From Coccinella septempunctata (Eukaryota; Arthropoda; Insecta; Coleoptera; Coccinellidae), in NCBI RefSeq assembly GCF_907165205.1, contig NC_058193.1:22643521-22707520 (forward strand): a stretch of DNA of 64,000 nt, in the 5' to 3' direction. This document shows, piece by piece, positions 35,631 to 47,645 of the stretch (its first letter is position 1; each line of letters opens with the position of its first letter). The notes beneath the pieces are model-generated. The model was not told the origin of the DNA. It did not search any database and saw only the letters and a list, made by a program, of their open reading frames with translations. Both the position numbers and the translations under genes were made by a program.

Positions 35631-38600
35631 AGTAAAGGATTTCGAATTCATCAAAACACCAATTACATGATTTTGTTGAAGTTATTTCTTTTCCGCCCTT
35701 ATTACAGGATATAAGAAAAAGTTGGACATACTGCCTTATTTCCAGTGATAAAGTTTTTGTAGAAAGTTTTCGAGGTTTTGATCGTTTTTAGATATTTTTG
35801 GAAATAAAAAATTCATTGCACATTTTCGAAATCGACAAACTATCAAAATTTGGTTATATCTCGTGTTATATCTTCCAAGAAAAATGAAGATATCAGGAAG
35901 CAGTTTCAGCAGATTTAAAATCTGTACGTACCTTATACTTATAACATTCTGGCTCTATTCTTACTAATTCATAACCAATCTATTTAAAAAAATACATTTC
36001 GGAAAAAGTGAAAAGATTAAAGCGAATAATTAAATTCACAAAAAATTATCAGTGGTTGCAAATTTCCGGTGATGCTGATATGAAATGAATATAATAAATA
36101 ATAAATTGAGCAGGGCGAATGCGAAGCAATCTAATTTTAATTCATTTCTCTAATCGCTCACTCATTTCATTTGTTTACTGTTGCTGTATTGACACACTTC
36201 AGTATGGTCACCATACTTATTTCATACCATTAAGAAATGATCTCACTGAAGTTAGTGTAAGTTTATAAAGTACAAGAATGTGCATATCCAATGCTTGATG
36301 TGGTTAACTGTTGAACAAAAAGCCAAAAAATCGCCCACTGCGGCATGCATGAGCCATTCCCAATTAGAAAATTCCATATTATAATAAACCTCAATCTGCT
36401 TTTCCCATGTCTTTCTCAAGATGTATGTTATGTACCTCATAACAATGGATTGCGTGTGTGAAAACAGAAATTATCCCAACAATAAGTGGAAACAATCCAA
36501 TAAATTGTTAGTCATCATAATGACGAAATGAAACAATTAACTACGAAGAAAATATTATTTTTTCGAGGTTGGTTAATTTACCCAATAAAAATCCAACTGG
36601 AATAATCGCTACAAAATTGTTGGTGCTTTGCTCTATTACCGAATAGTATCACGACAAAACTGAAGAAATAATTTCGTTGAAATATCATACTTTATGAACA
36701 ACATCAAAACGAAATTTTTTGTTGAACCAATGTCAAGCTAAATTTTATGTATTAAGTGATCGACTAGCTTCTTTCTTCTTCATCGACGAATAAATGCCTT
36801 AAAATATTACAACGATTGATTCCCAGATGTTTGAAATGTGAGGAATCGTATAGGTCAACTATTTGTTGTGTTAAGAAATTCTCAGACTACGAAAGAAGCA
36901 AACAAAACTTGACTTTCTAAATATTTTATTATCCAACATAATATCCTTTTAATTGGATACACCTCGAGATACACTAATTTCAGCTACATCTCTACACCTT
37001 TCTATATCAAATTTTCTTCTCCAAACCAGGCCTCCCTTGAAGACTCCACATCTTCGTTGGAATGAAATTTACAACCTCTTAAAATTTTTTTCAGTTGAGG
37101 AACAAGATTATGGAGGGGTTATTGAATTTCCTGAATTTTTGATATGTTATAGATTTTGACTTGATGGGCAAATGTCTCCTGTTTATTTATCAGTCTAGAT
37201 CGAGATCGAGATAGACTAGATATCAATTCAATTTCGCATGCTGGTACATTTGCGTCTTGTCCATCCTACCGGTGTTGATTGTCAGATTGTCGATGAAAAT
37301 TAGTTGTCTTCAATATCATTTTTGGAAAATCGAGTGGGAATACCCGTTACGTATAATCAATCAATTATATACGTACTATCACTTGATAAGGAAAAATCTT
37401 GAGTTCAAGAGCAACAGGAAAGATTTATTTACGAAATACTTAGTTCAAACAATATAAGCTTGATATAATACGCTTCAGAAGATGAACTAGACAACGTGAT
37501 AACGAAATAAGGAATATCTGCGGTTTACCACAGATATTATTATTTCCTTAATTCTTTTTCCCTCAAAACTGAGGGGACTGTTCTAAGCCTAAAAAATTTT
37601 CATAGGAAATGCTTCATTACTAAGGGATTTCCGAAATTTCTCTGAATTATTTTCGTCTTTTCCATCCTTATTATCTAATTGCCAATGAAACATCTTGTTC
37701 GGAGGAGAACGAGATGTTTTATTAGCGGAACACGAAACCAGGAAATGTATCATTTTCTCATTTTGCAATGAATTCAGTTGAAGATAATGCTCTATAATTG
37801 ATGCAGAATATCCTAGAGCAACATTTTCAGACAATTATCATGCATAAGATACGTAATGACTATGATGTGATGTGGTTCAATTATAATGATACAAGGGCGA
37901 CTGAGTCATATTATCTATCAAATGATACTATGCTGATCAACAATTTTCGAAGATTTCTTGGCGTCTAATGGACCAAAACTATATCTAAGGACGTGCTACA
38001 AATGCTCTGCTTCGTAATCAACAACTTCTATTGAGCCTCGACCAAATTTCGCTGATCATTTTTCAGACTTGATGCATCTTTCCTTCAACGAAACCCTTCG
38101 TTTATTGGAAAATTAATTAGGGAAACTTCCTAGTAGATTCACGCAAAATGCGAAACACTTACCTACTTCCTATATAAAAAGACGATCACAAAATGTTATG
38201 GTACATTATCAGCCCCCAAACTCATCCCCGAATTTTTTTATATGCACAATCAAAAGCTTTGAAATTTTTTCAGTTTGTTGAAAAACGTGCTCCATGCTTC
38301 GAATGTCAATGATATTCAACCTCCTACAAGATTTTATTTTAAGAATACGGGCAGATTCGCGTTTTTACTAATGACCTATGTATTCAATTCACTGAAGTAT
38401 TTCAGTCAATGAACTTGGGTATATTCCCTAGAAGAACTTTAATTGGAGTCCAAAACTCAGAAAGTAGAATGTATTGGGAAACCTTTTATTTAAATGGAAA
38501 ACAAGATTTTGTATTCATCATTTGATGATAATGTTTGCAAGTAAATACGATATACATAGCCACCTATTGTTGCGCCACAAGAAAAACCGAATATCCATTT

Positions 38601-39197
38601 TCAGGTCCATAGCATACTAGACAGTTTCTTTTCAACTGTCCTGACTTATTTTGAAATGATGTTCAAACCCGACTTTCGCACTTCAAAATAGGGGTTGTGG
38701 CGCCATCTCCCGAAATTTGAGGTAGCGTAAATAGTGCGCATTCGCCTATCCGGAGAGCGGGAAAAATTCAATTCTGACATTTCTCCCCAGCTTGGTTGAA
38801 AACAATTTTAAATAGAGGACAGTTTATTTCGAAAACTCTTCGGTTTGTGACGGTAATCTAGCGTAAAACGTGCATCCCACGTGGTCTCGATTTCAAGGCG
38901 TCTCGTGTTGTTGCGAGGCATCTCAACACTCCCAGAGCATTTTCCTAATGGATTTGAACTTTGAGATCGAAAATAGAATCAATCATGAGAAGTTGATTCG
39001 CATCAATCCAATTCGAGCACTGCGTTCGGCAGATGCAACTTTGGTCTGTAGATTAATGTGGATGGTGTTGGGTGGTCTTCGTGAATAGTGGTGTTTGTAG
39101 AATGTTTCCAATGTTTGATCTGTTCTTGCTTCTTGTTATCACTGTTTGCACAAGTCACTCGCACTGATAACACACTAGCTTTCCGTCGAATTCTTAC
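35631..39197. other. Probable intron of the Rbp6-like gene, no exon found
   Basis: About 3.5 kb with no recognisable coding sequence on either strand. It lies directly downstream of exon 2 of the minus-strand Musashi-family gene and begins, on that strand, with a good donor (GTAAGAATTC). The next expected exon (rest of the first RRM) was not found here or further left, so the intron probably runs through most or all of the left part of the window. Confidence 0.4.
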
Positions 39198-39471
39198 CTG
39201 GACTAGTCTGCCAGCTGAGTCCTCCAATGAACATTTTTCTGAAACAAGTAAACAGAATTGTTGAGAATAATCTTCGTCTCGGAGGGAGAGCTATGTGTGC
39301 AGCATGCGAAGACGGACGCACAGGGTTCAAACCACTAAGGGTGCGAAAGTAGGCAAAAAAGCCGGCTCCGCGCTCGGAGTTCAACTCGTGCTGCCGCGGA
39401 ACTTACCCTGGGTCGTTGGGGACTTCCGCAGGGGATCCTCCTTGGACAATTTCCTGGTTCTGAGGCTCCAT
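39198..39471 (-). CDS. Rbp6: Musashi-family RNA-binding protein, exons 1-2 (5' end of gene)
   Basis: Exon 1 coding 39407-39471 begins with ATG and gives MEPQNQEIVQGGSPAEVPND plus P and a split Gly. It ends at GG|GTAAGT. Exon 2 is a 41-nt microexon at 39198-39238 (TTGTTTCAG|...CCAG|GTAAGAA) that continues in phase with KMFIGGLSWQTSP. GKMFIGGLSWQTSP is the RNP2 strand of the first RRM of Musashi proteins, and the KMF...TSP form fits Drosophila Rbp6 better than msi. Intron 1 is 168 nt. The protein binds UAG-type motifs in mRNA to control translation in neural and stem cells (family knowledge). The remaining exons lie to the left, outside the window or too diverged to see. The GC-rich DNA from 39.3 to 40.3 kb is probably exon 1 UTR and promoter. 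Confidence 0.85.
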
Positions 39472-40340
39472 GACACTGAGTGATGCGTACGACTGAACTA
39501 CGACTAAACTAAAGGTAAATAGAGAGACCGGGATCGTATAATCGCCCGGAATCACGTTCTATGCGCACTATCAACACGATACTAGAGATCGGTGGGAAAT
39601 GGCAATGGCAGAGAGGCGCAGCCAAGGAACTTCGGTCGAGTTCGCGGCCGGTTCGGAAACGCACGAAAGCGACTGCGCCACTGTACTGATGGATGAAACA
39701 AACAATGGCTGTGATTGGGTGCAATCCGTGCACCGCCAGTGCGACGATGACGCAACGTCTTACCAAAGAGTAACCAACAAGAGGTTTCACTCTGTCAATT
39801 TACAAGGCGAAATCTGACTCATGGAATTTTAACCTTGGAGTGGGGACACGATACGCGCCAGAATACTGCGAACAGAATCATCCGCAGTCAAATCAGAATC
39901 TGGGCGTCCAATCAAATTGCGAGTTGCGAACCGAACGAATATCGGCAGATATCGGCTTTCGTTTTCGTATCCTGTCGGAAACGAATCAATTTCCGTTTAT
40001 GAAAATAATGCGACTTCTTTCAAAATAGTTCGAATATCGAATTATGAGTATTCCCTCAAGGTCATTGAAACCCAACCGGCCAAAATGACAGAGTGCATCC
40101 TCTTGTTGGTTACTCTTTGGTCTTACCGCTGCGCCTTGTGCGTTCAGGTTCTGCCGGTGCCGAAAACACGGAAATATTGCACCAGGATGTAGGCCATTCA
40201 AGAAGAGGTGGAATCAATCAGCTGATTGTGGTCAACTCCTGTGCGGTTCCCACTTATGTGAATTGCTACACTCATTATCAAGACATCTCCCTGCTATGCT
40301 CCGCCTGCACTTGGATTCTTATGCGCTACATGTTTTGACC
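39472..40340 (-). promoter_or_regulatory. GC-richer 5' region of the Rbp6-like gene
   Basis: Base composition is clearly more GC- and CpG-rich than the rest of the left half, as expected for a 5' UTR and promoter. It contains an inverted repeat of about 41 bp: 39758-39798 (with ACCAAAGAGTAACCAACAAG) and 40087-40127 (its complement, two or three mismatches), separated by about 290 bp. No TATA box is obvious, and the transcription start cannot be placed. Confidence 0.45.
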
Positions 40341-40634
40341 TTGCCGGAGGTTTCGCACTCGATTGACGTGTGTATCCACAGTTTCCGATATTACTCTTGC
40401 ATAATTGAACGGTGAATATGATTATCATTTTACTCCATATTTCGCTTCCTTTCGATGAAGAACTTGCGGAAATTTATAACGCTCACTACGATGGGACAAT
40501 CATTTATGAACACCCTGTATAACAAGGTCGGCCCGTCAGCGGTCAGAAGGGGCAGAAGAGTCTTACAGCGGGTTTCATAAAATCACTGAAACCTTTTCAT
40601 TTCTGAATATATTGAAGAACTAGCAATTAGGAAT

Positions 40635-41358
40635 AATGGGGAATTCTCCTCAATTTGGGTTATCACTGCATATGCAAGTTCAAACTGAATAATTATGAGT
40701 TTCTTTCATGTTGTTTTCGAATGCACCGCATAAATTATTCAAAATCATTCTTCAAATATGGGGTTTTAAAATTTAAATCGCTTGGTTTCAAGTTGACGAT
40801 TTGGCAACAGCGCCTACTAGAAAGTAAAAAAACCAATGACCGATCAGCTTTTTTATAAAAGAACAGCTGTTGATTTACAGGCGCGTACTTACTGGCGAGC
40901 CTCAACTGCAACCGGCCATAAAAATCCCATAAAATTTTACGACCTTCCTCGTTCGTCGCAGACTTCATAGACAGCCATCTTTGTTTATCTCATCAAGATA
41001 GTATATTTGTTGTTCTTTATTATCAAGGCATATTTCAGTCTATGTTGCCAACTTGTGCAATTGAAATTAAACGATTTAAATTTTAAATACCCATTTTTAT
41101 TTTTCATTTTTAAGTGCTCAATATATGATTCTTCAAATTTTCGTTCCAATATAAATATTAAGAATGTTGATATCGGTTGAAGGAACAATAAAAACCTAGA
41201 TCTCTATGGCCATAGAGATCTAGGTTTTTATTGTTCCTTCAACCGATATCAACATTCTTAATGCTCAATATATATTTAGTTAGTTATTTCAAAATGTGAC
41301 GTTTTGAAGATATTTCATAAAAAATACATCATTTTCGTCAGAAGGAGTATTCCCTATT
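40635..41358 (+). repeat. Family A non-autonomous DNA element, copy 3, with an inserted palindrome
   Basis: AATGGGGAATTCTCCTC at the left and GGAGTATTCCCTATT at the right. Relative to copies 1 and 2 it carries about 145 extra bases from about 41128 to 41261, flanked by a direct repeat of TGCTCAATATAT. These extra bases contain a perfect 106-bp palindrome. Confidence 0.8.
41157..41262. repeat. Perfect 106-bp palindrome without spacer
   Basis: Two 53-bp arms are exact reverse complements with the centre at 41209/41210 (ATGG|CCAT). There is no loop and no mismatch. It lies inside the family A copy 3 and is absent from the other three copies. Confidence 0.95.
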
Positions 41359-41810
41359 GAATGGACGTATTAACATCATAATTTGATGCTAGAATGATAT
41401 TCTGAATGATCATGACTGATTGACTTCAATCAAGCGTTGATTTCCCGATCAAGCTCTATGAAGTCCGGGGTTAATTTTCTCATACATCTGAGCACCAAAA
41501 TTAATGAAGTATCTGCCATACATTATGCCTAACTCATCATGAGTTTTATGAATAATTTAACCGAAAATATTTTGGAACGCCTGCACCAGATATTCAGATG
41601 AAATTCCTTAGCTTCAAACTCGTCAAAATCTAGCATATCATCTAGTGGCCGTAGTGCTATACTGAATGTGTGTTGCATATCAGGTGAGGCTATTCTTCAT
41701 TAGGCTCAGATGATAGCGTTACTTAATAAATTAGTAATTTATCTAGAAAACTGTATAAAAAATTTCGAAATAAAAATTGTATTAAGATGGACAGAAAATG
41801 GACGAATTTT

Positions 41811-41853
41811 TTTAACCTTGACCTCGACATTTTAACCTTGACCTCGACATCAA
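41811..41853. repeat. 20-bp direct duplication
   Basis: TTTAACCTTGACCTCGACAT occurs twice in tandem, followed by 'caaggtt'. Small local duplication. Confidence 0.8.
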
Positions 41854-42203
41854 GGTTATTTCGAGACCCAATTGATTTGTTTTAATGGAAAGGTATATTC
41901 ATCGTGCAGTTTCCTATTCTTCATTAACAAAGTAGTATCTTTCATTTGGACAATTCACGGATGTCAGTTCCTCAACCGTTTTTTATCGGATTAGTTTTGT
42001 TGCTCTGAAGAGGTCAAATGAGATCGAAACCATGGTCAGCATTTACTCTTCTTCGATGGAACCTTTTCCCTTTCGTTGTCCTGATAATAACAAATTGGCT
42101 AGTTCGATTCAGTTCGTAACACATGTTGTCATTCATATCAGCGGGTGGAATGCATCTGAATTAATTCTTATAATAATATTGTCAATGTCAGAAATATTTA
42201 TTT

Positions 42204-42807
42204 ATACTCCTTCGGACGAAAATGATGTATTTCTTATGAAATATCTTTGAAAGGTCACATTTTGAAATAACCACTTCAACCGTTTACCAAAAAAATTTAT
42301 TTCAAGCACTTAAAAATGAAAAATAAAAATGGGTATTTAAAATAAATTAAAATAAAATAGCGTTTCATTTTAATTGCACAAGTTGGCAACATCGACTGAA
42401 AAATGCCTTGATAATAAAGGACAACACAACAAATACATTATCTTGATGAGATGGACAAAGATGGCTGTCTATGAAGTCTGCGACGAACGAGGAAGGTCGT
42501 AAAATTTTTTTGGATTTTTATGGCCGGTTGCAGTCGAGGCTCGCCAGTAAGTACGCTGATGTATATCAACACGTGTTATTTTATAAACAAGTTGATCGGA
42601 CATTGTTTCTTTCATTTCCTAGTAGGCACTGTTGCCAAATCGTAAACTTGAAACCAAGCGATTTGAACTTTAAAACCCCATATTTAAAGAATGATTTTGT
42701 ATAGTTTACGCGGTGCAATTGAAAAATCATGAATGAAACTCATAGATAATTATTCAGTTTAAACTTGCATATGCAGTGATAACCCAAATTGAGAAGAATT
42801 CTCCATT
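42204..42807 (-). repeat. Family A non-autonomous DNA element, copy 4 (inverted)
   Basis: Reverse-complement orientation relative to copies 1-3: it starts ATACTCCTTCGGACG and ends GAAGAATTCTCCATT. Copies 3 and 4 face each other about 850 bp apart and could form a large hairpin. Confidence 0.75.
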
Positions 42808-45195
42808 CTGTACGTCGATTGTCGTGTATTGAAACAAATGCCTCCCCATGTACTACCTCTGAACGATCTGCTATTTTTGGGTACCAGAGACTACCAGAAG
42901 ACAGGTCCTACTCGAAAACAGCCAACTTTCCGAAAACCGTCCATATCTCGATTAATCTGTGAACCATTTCTCAAAAGTTGTCGAGAATGTAGATTAACAT
43001 CTCGAAGGTTTCGACGAACTGTTTCAATCGAAACCAAAGCAGGAGCGTTCCAAAGCCAAATGTTCAAATGAAGATTTGAACGTAAAATAATATATGATCT
43101 AAAATTATTAGAAACTCAACGAAAACTTGCCTGAAACTGGAAGAGTTGAGGAGTGAAAAACCATTAGATATAGATAAGAGAGTGAACACTTCATATCTAA
43201 TAAACGAAAATTTAGAGGAAAAGAATCAGCAACTTTTGAAAGGTCAAAACATTTTTAGACATTCTAAACTTTTGTAGAACAGTATATTTATCTCATAATC
43301 TGATAGCATTCGCCATTTTGCATCCCTAGAGTAGAACCTAAAGAGGTTCTGCTCAGTTCAAATAGGTTATTTTTAATTTCAGGAGATATCGGAATGGCAC
43401 CAATAATTACCATATAAAGTGAAAATAATTTCAGGATGTTACAAATCTTATTGCCAGACAGAGAAACATTGCTAATATCGAAAAATTATGAAATCATCTG
43501 GAAAGAATTGAAATGATACTTTTTTGAAATCTTATAATTTATGATCGATAATTCTGTAGCTTCTTGAGTGATGTGTCTGACAAGATTTGAGTTGAACACT
43601 TTCCGAAAAAATCTGGAGTCAAATTTACTTAGGACTACTTTCGAATAACCAGCGCTTTCGCCATTGTGCAGCTTAAATTTCAATAAGTAAACTTCTGAAT
43701 CAAATCAAAAAGAATCTTTCCAAAATCTAGGCTTCGGCATAGCATAGTGTGCTGAGTTCATTTGGAATGGGGTTATCTTGAACACCTGAAGAACCTGCAG
43801 CATCCCACCATGAATTCCAAAAAGTATCTACGTAAGGAGGCCATAACCTCAAGATTTTAAATAACCCACCGTTGATGGATTTTATCACCACAGGATTCTA
43901 ATGCAATTAGAGGGTGCACTTTTCATTTTGAGTACTGACTGCGATTCCACTAGTACCTTAATCTTTTCGGAGTGTGTTGTTGAGTGAATTCATATATTGA
44001 GATCACTACAAGATCTAAATCTAGTTTTAGCAATGATATTCGTTATTATTCCCCAACTACCTAGGTACTGTTACCTAGCCAACCTCAATCAATGGTATAC
44101 TGTGAGGAACCTGGGTCAGACCTCCCGTCGTCTGGAACTATATTTGTCATGTTCGAGAAGGCTCAAGAAAATGGCTCTAATAAACGATATTGAATTCTTG
44201 ATATCGATGGATTAGTGAAAACACATAAATAACTGGAACTAAATCAAGTGGTGTTTTTGTGTGAATAATTAAGTGGTAGTGTATTGTAATAGTGTGAATA
44301 AATTAGTTTAATAGAACTAAGACTATTTCCATCACAATACCCTATAATGATAGTATAATCAATTGATATAACAAAAAAATTGTCTATGGAATTTTAAACG
44401 TGTATATTCGTAGGTCTTTTCTTGAATTACTTCATCTTCCCAAAATGTAAACAATTATGACATTAACCTGTACCTACATCGTAATTTTGTATGGTAAGTG
44501 GAAAGGCACTTTTATGGAAAAGTTAATTTCGCCCAAAGTGTGGAAAGCACAGCAATCTGAGGGGTTAGAAAAATTTTTGGTAAAAATTTTAACCGATGAC
44601 CACTATTTTCATACGTAAGAGACATGAATCTTGAACGGATCGTGGTATTTTTTTTTGTGAAAAGGTTCTATCTATTTCAGTAATATGAATTAAGTACAGT
44701 GAGAATCTCAATATGTTTATTAATTCTCAAATTCCCTATAAATATTGAATTGATTTGGGATATGGTCGTAATCCAAAATCCATCACTAAACTAAAGAACT
44801 AGAATTACATGAAAATAAATATTGGAAAATTTACCAAAATTCAATTCAGCTATAAAAAGGCATGATGCTTTCTCTTTATTCATAACGTTCTACTGTTAAA
44901 GTTCCATAAAAGAAAATAGGTCCTACATTTTGCCATTGACTGATGCATACCGAACACCATTTTTTTTGGATGCTACAAGGATAGGTAATCAATTTTTTCA
45001 AATTTCTGATAACATGTCAATCTTTATGAGAAAAAAACTGATGTCTTTCATTCAAAATAGTGTGGCATAAAATATGAAAATATACTCCAGCCACTTGAGA
45101 TAGAACCCGAACAGAGGTTCGTGGAGCTCATGTGGAGCTTCTGTCTTCTGTCATCATATTTTCATTATTGCTGAATAACTCTCAGGTTTTCTTCT
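42808..45195. other. No gene seen
   Basis: Frames at 42829-43071, 43486-43683 and 43997-44215 are under 85 codons and unrecognised. No splice-site-bounded exon was identified. Confidence 0.35.
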
Positions 45196-45410
45196 TTGGT
45201 CGACCACTACTTTTTTTGCTTGAACATACCTGTTCCGTCAACGCATCGCAAAACAGTACTTTCGAAAGATTGATTCTTTCGGCAATATTTTGATATAAAT
45301 TGAGAATGTCGCTGGAACATTGAAGAATATTTCCACTCTCCTTCTATTTTCTCCCTAATTTTGAAGTAGGATTCAATAATAAATGCTTTTTACACGTCCG
45401 TAAAAACCAT
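45196..45410 (-). pseudogene. DUF4817-type transposase N-terminal fragment
   Basis: From the ATG at 45408-45410 the minus strand reads MVFTDV, a stop, then KAFIIESYFKIREKIEGEWK and, after a short gap, LRCVDGTGMFKQKK and KE. This is the FTDVEKAFIIESYF...GRPKK helix-turn-helix domain (DUF4817) common at the N-terminus of insect transposable-element transposases. It has stops and no catalytic domain follows. Confidence 0.7.
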
Positions 45411-45808
45411 CTTTATGATTTCCTGATAATTTTAATCCAACAATCCAAAATGAACTTGTTCACCAGGAAAATAGTACAGCAAAAGTTAAAAATTACGTTT
45501 AGACACGAAATTCAAAATTCCATAGCCTACTTGACGACGAATTTTTTTGAACGCACGGTACTAAAATATTGTTGGATCAAAGTTTCATAGATGTATTTAT
45601 AATGTTATATTATTTGGAAATTAAACAAGATGTGTCTCTTATCCTGAAAAAAGGTAACATTTATTCATTTCGATCAATAAATAATACAAATTCAACTTTG
45701 ACAACTGTGAAATTTCAATCTGAAAAATTTTGATACTCTGAAGACTTTGCGTTTTTTATATGTCAGCGTTTGAAAAGAAAACAGTATGCTGAGAAAGTGC
45801 GAGCTTTC

Positions 45809-46712
45809 TTACATCCTCCCTCCTTGAAATGAAAATCCTAGGAGTTCTCCATTTCTGGAATGAGTTTTGTGACATGAAATTTTCTTTTTTATGTCCTGTG
45901 ACGATTCTATTATAAAAGGACCAATCTTTATTTTGTCTATCTTTCTATTCAATCGGTTTCCATTTTCAATAAGGACTAAGTGACCAACTCTGAAGTTATG
46001 ATACTCTCTATGTGCGTCAAATAATGTTTTGTTATATTGGTGGTATTTTATATTATTTTCCAATGGAATCGTTCTATCTTCTTCAGATTATACCCCACGC
46101 TTTGGTTAGGTACGTTAGATTCGGGTGACTTAGGACAGTCCTGTAACGTTTGAATTGACAGGAAAAATTAACGAATTCAGGAGAGTAAAAGCGCGTTTTT
46201 TTTTATGGCCCTCATACTTTCTAGTGCCTGTACATGTGTTTCAATTTGTGCTGTGCATGTATAATTTTTTTTTCTGGATTCGTGGGATATTGGGATATTA
46301 GATATGTCATGAAACAAGGTTGTTTACTAATCAAACGGCAACACGGATCTCGAATAGATACAAGCGGCGCATTGGCAGCAGGAAATATGCCGATTTCTCG
46401 CAGGATATTATATTTACGTTATTTCCACAAAGAAATCAACAAAGAATGGAAGAAACCAAAGTTCCCTCGTTTTGTTTAGTTTCTTTACATTTGAGTTGCA
46501 ATACATATTTACTTTCTCTGTAGTGGGGGTTTATCATTTAATTTCCTTACCAAATTCAATTTATGTGCTACTGTTGTCCATGCAGTTTTATTCTCTAATT
46601 CATTCAACCCACATCTAATTTTATTCACTAGTGTTTGATTTAAACTCTCGTTCAGATCATTTGAAAAAGGAAAATTTACGGCAGTGAATATCATTGGGAT
46701 GTCGTTATACAT
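45809..46712 (-). pseudogene. Ty3/gypsy-like integrase remnant in two pieces
   Basis: 46509-46712 reads FTAVNFPFSNDLNESLNQTL and NKTAWTTVAHKLN, the stretch around the catalytic Glu of a Ty3/gypsy-type integrase. 45809-46063 reads YNKTLFDAHREYHNFRVGHL, VLIENGNRLNRK and IKIGPFIIE, the downstream integrase C-terminal region. About 440 bp of unrelated sequence separates them. The element is unrelated to the young one at 16-25 kb and is an old fragment. Confidence 0.7.
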
Positions 46713-46845
46713 CTAGATATCTTTCATATTCTCTTGAGTTTATTCCAGTTATTCATCGGTTAAAATTTGTTTCGTTTCCCTCTTTCAAAACTTTGTTTGT
46801 TAATGTTAATTTTATGAAATCTTAGCTCATTTGTGTTTTAGAAGT

Positions 46846-47420
46846 TGGATGTATTTTTGGTAGTTATGGGTAAAACGCGTAACGAAAAGTTTTTTGACGG
46901 GCCATAAACGACCTCGCATAGAACAAGAAACGCGCTTTCCAAAGAGCCCGATGGCACCGCAAAGCTGTGCCGAGAAGTGTTTGAAAAATTCCCGAAAATG
47001 ACCTATTTTGAGGAAATCGAAACCGCGAGAGCCGTCAGCTCCAACCAGGTTAGTCGGCGAATCGCAAAATAAGGACCGTAGGCCCGAGCTCGGTGGTAGG
47101 ACCAACTGCGAGGGCAGCATGTCCGAACCCAGTCGGAAAGCGAAGTGCGAGGGCCGTAGGCCCGAGCATGGTCAAAAAACTAACTAAGTCCTAAAGGTGA
47201 ATCTACTCAAAAGGTGATTCTACCAAAAAGACAGACCTATGATAGGCTTACAAGTCGAATGATATACCAGAATATTAAGACATAATATGTAGTATCATAG
47301 ATGTATTTTTGGTATGGGTAAAACGCGTCCCGAAAAGATTTTTGACGCGCCATAGACGACCTCGGCGAAAGTGAGCTCTAATAGAACAAGAAACGCACTT
47401 TGCAAAGAGCCCTAATATAA
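46846..47420. repeat. Diverged direct repeat pair
   Basis: About 100 bp starting 'gatgtatttttggta...gggtaaaacgcg' near 46846 recurs near 47303. Both contain 'acaagaaacgc' and 'caaagagccc'. Between them 'ccgtaggcccgag' also occurs twice (47073 and 47155). This looks like remains of a GC-richer repeat family. No coding sequence was found. Confidence 0.6.
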
Positions 47421-47437
47421 GGACTGTAAAGCGATGC

Positions 47438-47483
47438 CCAAAGATTATAGAGTTAGGTTAGGTCTCAACTCTATAATCTTTGG
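47438..47483. repeat. 17-bp perfect hairpin
   Basis: CCAAAGATTATAGAGTT and its exact complement are separated by a 12-nt loop containing AGGTTAGGT. It is flanked on both sides by GCGATGC in direct orientation. Confidence 0.85.
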
Positions 47484-47514
47484 CGATGCTACGAAAGCCA
47501 GAGACTTTCTCTAT

Positions 47515-47645
47515 GATTCAAGTCAGAATTCTGACTTTCAACTCCGAATTCCGACATGCAAGTCGGAATTCTGAGATACAAGTCGGAATTCTGAGATACC
47601 AGTCGGAATTCCGAGATACAAGTGGGAATTTCGGGATGCAAGGCA
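47515..47645. repeat. 20-bp minisatellite
   Basis: About six copies of a unit like CAAGTCGGAATTCTGAGATA with point differences. The frames that cross it (47480-47734 plus, 47518-47865 minus) gain their length from the repeat. Confidence 0.85.

Noticed and set aside
1..39197. Remaining exons of the Rbp6-like gene
   Set aside because: I looked for the second RNP motif (RGFGF) on the minus strand and found none by eye; a computed protein-to-genome alignment would be decisive.
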